Source: an uncultured SAR116 cluster alpha proteobacterium
GTDB taxonomy: Bacteria > Pseudomonadota > Alphaproteobacteria > Puniceispirillales > Marisalimonadaceae
Length of the DNA: 64,000 nucleotides
Assembly: GCA_902618025.1 (NCBI GenBank)
Contig: CACMYY010000001.1
Location: 223,860 to 287,859 of the forward strand
Direction of reading: 5' to 3'
Positions 62,944 to 64,000 of this stretch are shown here, piece after piece; the stretch's first letter is position 1; each line of letters begins with the position of its first letter. A program made the position numbers and the translations under genes. Under the pieces are notes generated by a model. That model was not told the DNA's origin and did no database searches. It saw nothing but the letters and a program-made list of their open reading frames with translations.

Positions 62944-64000
62944 TATTTCTCCTTATTTATTTCTAAATTAAAACCATTTTCAAAATCAAAAATTTGACAT
63001 TTAGATGAAAGAATTGAGATATTCACTTCATCTCCTATATACGCTTCAAAATCATTGTTAACTTTAACAGATATAAAACTTTCTTCAATTTTTAAAGTTA
63101 CCATAATTGCATCCCCCAAGAGCTCAATAGAAAAAATTGGACCTTTTATATTTCCTTTAGAACTTTTAGATATCGTAGCATCTTCAGCACGAAAACCAAG
63201 TATATATTTACCATTTTTATTACTAAACTTTTTGACATTTATGTTTTCAGATAAGAATTGGCCGTCTTTGATTTTTCCATTAATTAAATTCATTGGTGGA
63301 TTTCCAATAAACGATGCTACGAATGTATTAATTGGCTTATCATATATTTGCTTTGGTGTTCCAATTTGTTGAATTACACCATTATTCATTACGACAACTC
63401 TATCAGCTAAAGTCATTGCTTCAATCTGGTCGTGAGTAACGTAGATTGTTGTAACTTTTAACTTATTTTGAAGATGTTTTATTTGTGCTCTTGTGGAAAC
63501 TCTCAATTTTGCATCTAAATTTGATAATGGTTCATCCATCAAAAATACATTAGGTTTCCTAACTAGTGCCCTTGCCAGAGCAACTCTTTGTTTTTGGCCA
63601 CCTGATAATTCAGCTGGCCTTCTGTGACAAAAATTTTCTAATTCCACCATATTAACAGCCCTCATCACTAAATCATCATGATTTTCTTTCGGAACTTTTC
63701 TAATTTTAAGTGGAAAACGAACATTTTCGTAAACTGTCATGTTTGGATACAATCCATATGATTGGAATACCATAGAAACGTCTCTGTCTTTTGGTTCTAA
63801 GTCATTAACAATCTTAGAACCAATTTTTATAACCCCATTAGTTAAATCCTCTAATCCGGCAATCATTCTCATGGTAGTAGTTTTTCCACACCCAGATGGA
63901 CCAAGAAGAACAAGAAATTCTTTATCTTTAATAATTAGATTAAAATTTTTAACTGCATTAAAATCGCCCCAACTCTTTGAGACATTTATTAACTCAATTT
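62943..64000 (-). CDS. carbohydrate ABC transporter ATP-binding protein (UgpC/MalK-like), N-terminus cut by window
   Basis: Runs off the window end; about 352 residues are visible including 'ELINVSKSWGDFNAVKNFNL' near the start. Walker A LLGPSGCGKTTTM, 'VFQSYGLYPNMTVYENVRFPLKIRKVPK', signature LSGGQKQRVALARAL, Walker B VFLMDEPLSNLDAKLR, H-loop 'YVTHDQIEAMTLADR', and a C-terminal TOBE domain. Energises the two permeases and binding protein encoded next. Confidence 0.93.
   Translation of the reverse strand, partial: IELINVSKSWGDFNAVKNFNLIIKDKEFLVLLGPSGCGKTTTMRMIAGLEDLTNGVIKIGSKIVNDLEPKDRDVSMVFQSYGLYPNMTVYENVRFPLKIRKVPKENHDDLVMRAVNMVELENFCHRRPAELSGGQKQRVALARALVRKPNVFLMDEPLSNLDAKLRVSTRAQIKHLQNKLKVTTIYVTHDQIEAMTLADRVVVMNNGVIQQIGTPKQIYDKPINTFVASFIGNPPMNLINGKIKDGQFLSENINVKKFSNKNGKYILGFRAEDATISKSSKGNIKGPIFSIELLGDAIMVTLKIEESFISVKVNNDFEAYIGDEVNISILSSKCQIFDFENGFNLEINKEK

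Noticed and set aside
1..64000. tRNA, rRNA, CRISPR, phage, transposase or toxin-antitoxin genes
   Set aside because: None could be found; spacers between genes are short and AT-rich, and no repeats or integrase-like proteins occur.

Overview
The window is very AT-rich, densely packed and gene-dense. Its long alpha-proteobacterial-type PstA, DctP-, SDR- and MetE-like paralogues and abundant ABC and oxidoreductase genes suggest a streamlined marine alphaproteobacterium of the AT-rich planktonic kind (SAR11-, HIMB59- or AEGEAN-169-like). This placement is inferred from gene content and base composition; no rRNA or tRNA gene, phage, insertion sequence or CRISPR array was seen.

Layout. 1-5.6 kb is a conserved housekeeping run on the + strand: D-Ala-D-Ala carboxypeptidase (partial), tmk, holB, metG, tatD and a metallo-beta-lactamase hydrolase, joined by overlaps. 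5.6-7.1 kb holds a tiny lipoprotein on the - strand and an odd cluster of small ORFs leading into a TRAP-type binding protein without a signal peptide. 7.1-13.5 kb is catabolic: an IlvD/Edd dehydratase, an SDR, a HisD-family dehydrogenase and a flavin reductase on -, divergent from a luciferase-like monooxygenase and a PcaD-like hydrolase on +. 13.5-21.6 kb is a complete phosphate regulon (phoR, pstS, pstC, pstA, pstB, phoU, phoB) with two Pho-box-like repeats before pstS. Directly beside it (21.7-23.9 kb) is an ArsJ-type arsenate detoxification pair (GAPDH plus ArsJ). 24-40 kb is a mosaic of short operons: GST/quinone reductase, Fe-SOD, adenine salvage, amidase, mmsA, D-aminoacylase, TenA with an orphan binding protein, SMP-30 lactonase with an MFS carrier, and hsp20 with a ROSE-like RNA thermometer. 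40-55 kb has a Baeyer-Villiger monooxygenase, an enolase-superfamily enzyme, a thioesterase, a sirtuin lacking zinc cysteines, GSTs, an ABC-2 exporter, SDRs, an aldehyde dehydrogenase with its DUF779 partner behind a perfect palindromic operator, and small ferredoxin-fold-like proteins leading into a class III adenylate cyclase. 55.2-64 kb is one long - strand operon: a carbohydrate-type ABC transporter followed by a three-domain SnoaL-like protein, a bicupin, a MetE-like zinc methyltransferase and a two-domain SnoaL-like protein.

How the parts work together. The phosphate operon imports phosphate, and unavoidably arsenate, so the adjacent gap-arsJ pair is a logical detoxification partner. 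The two regions with monooxygenases and lactone or ester hydrolases point to oxidation of cyclic or terpenoid-like organic matter. The 55-64 kb operon looks like an uptake-plus-processing pathway for an unidentified substrate and is the best candidate here for an undescribed system.
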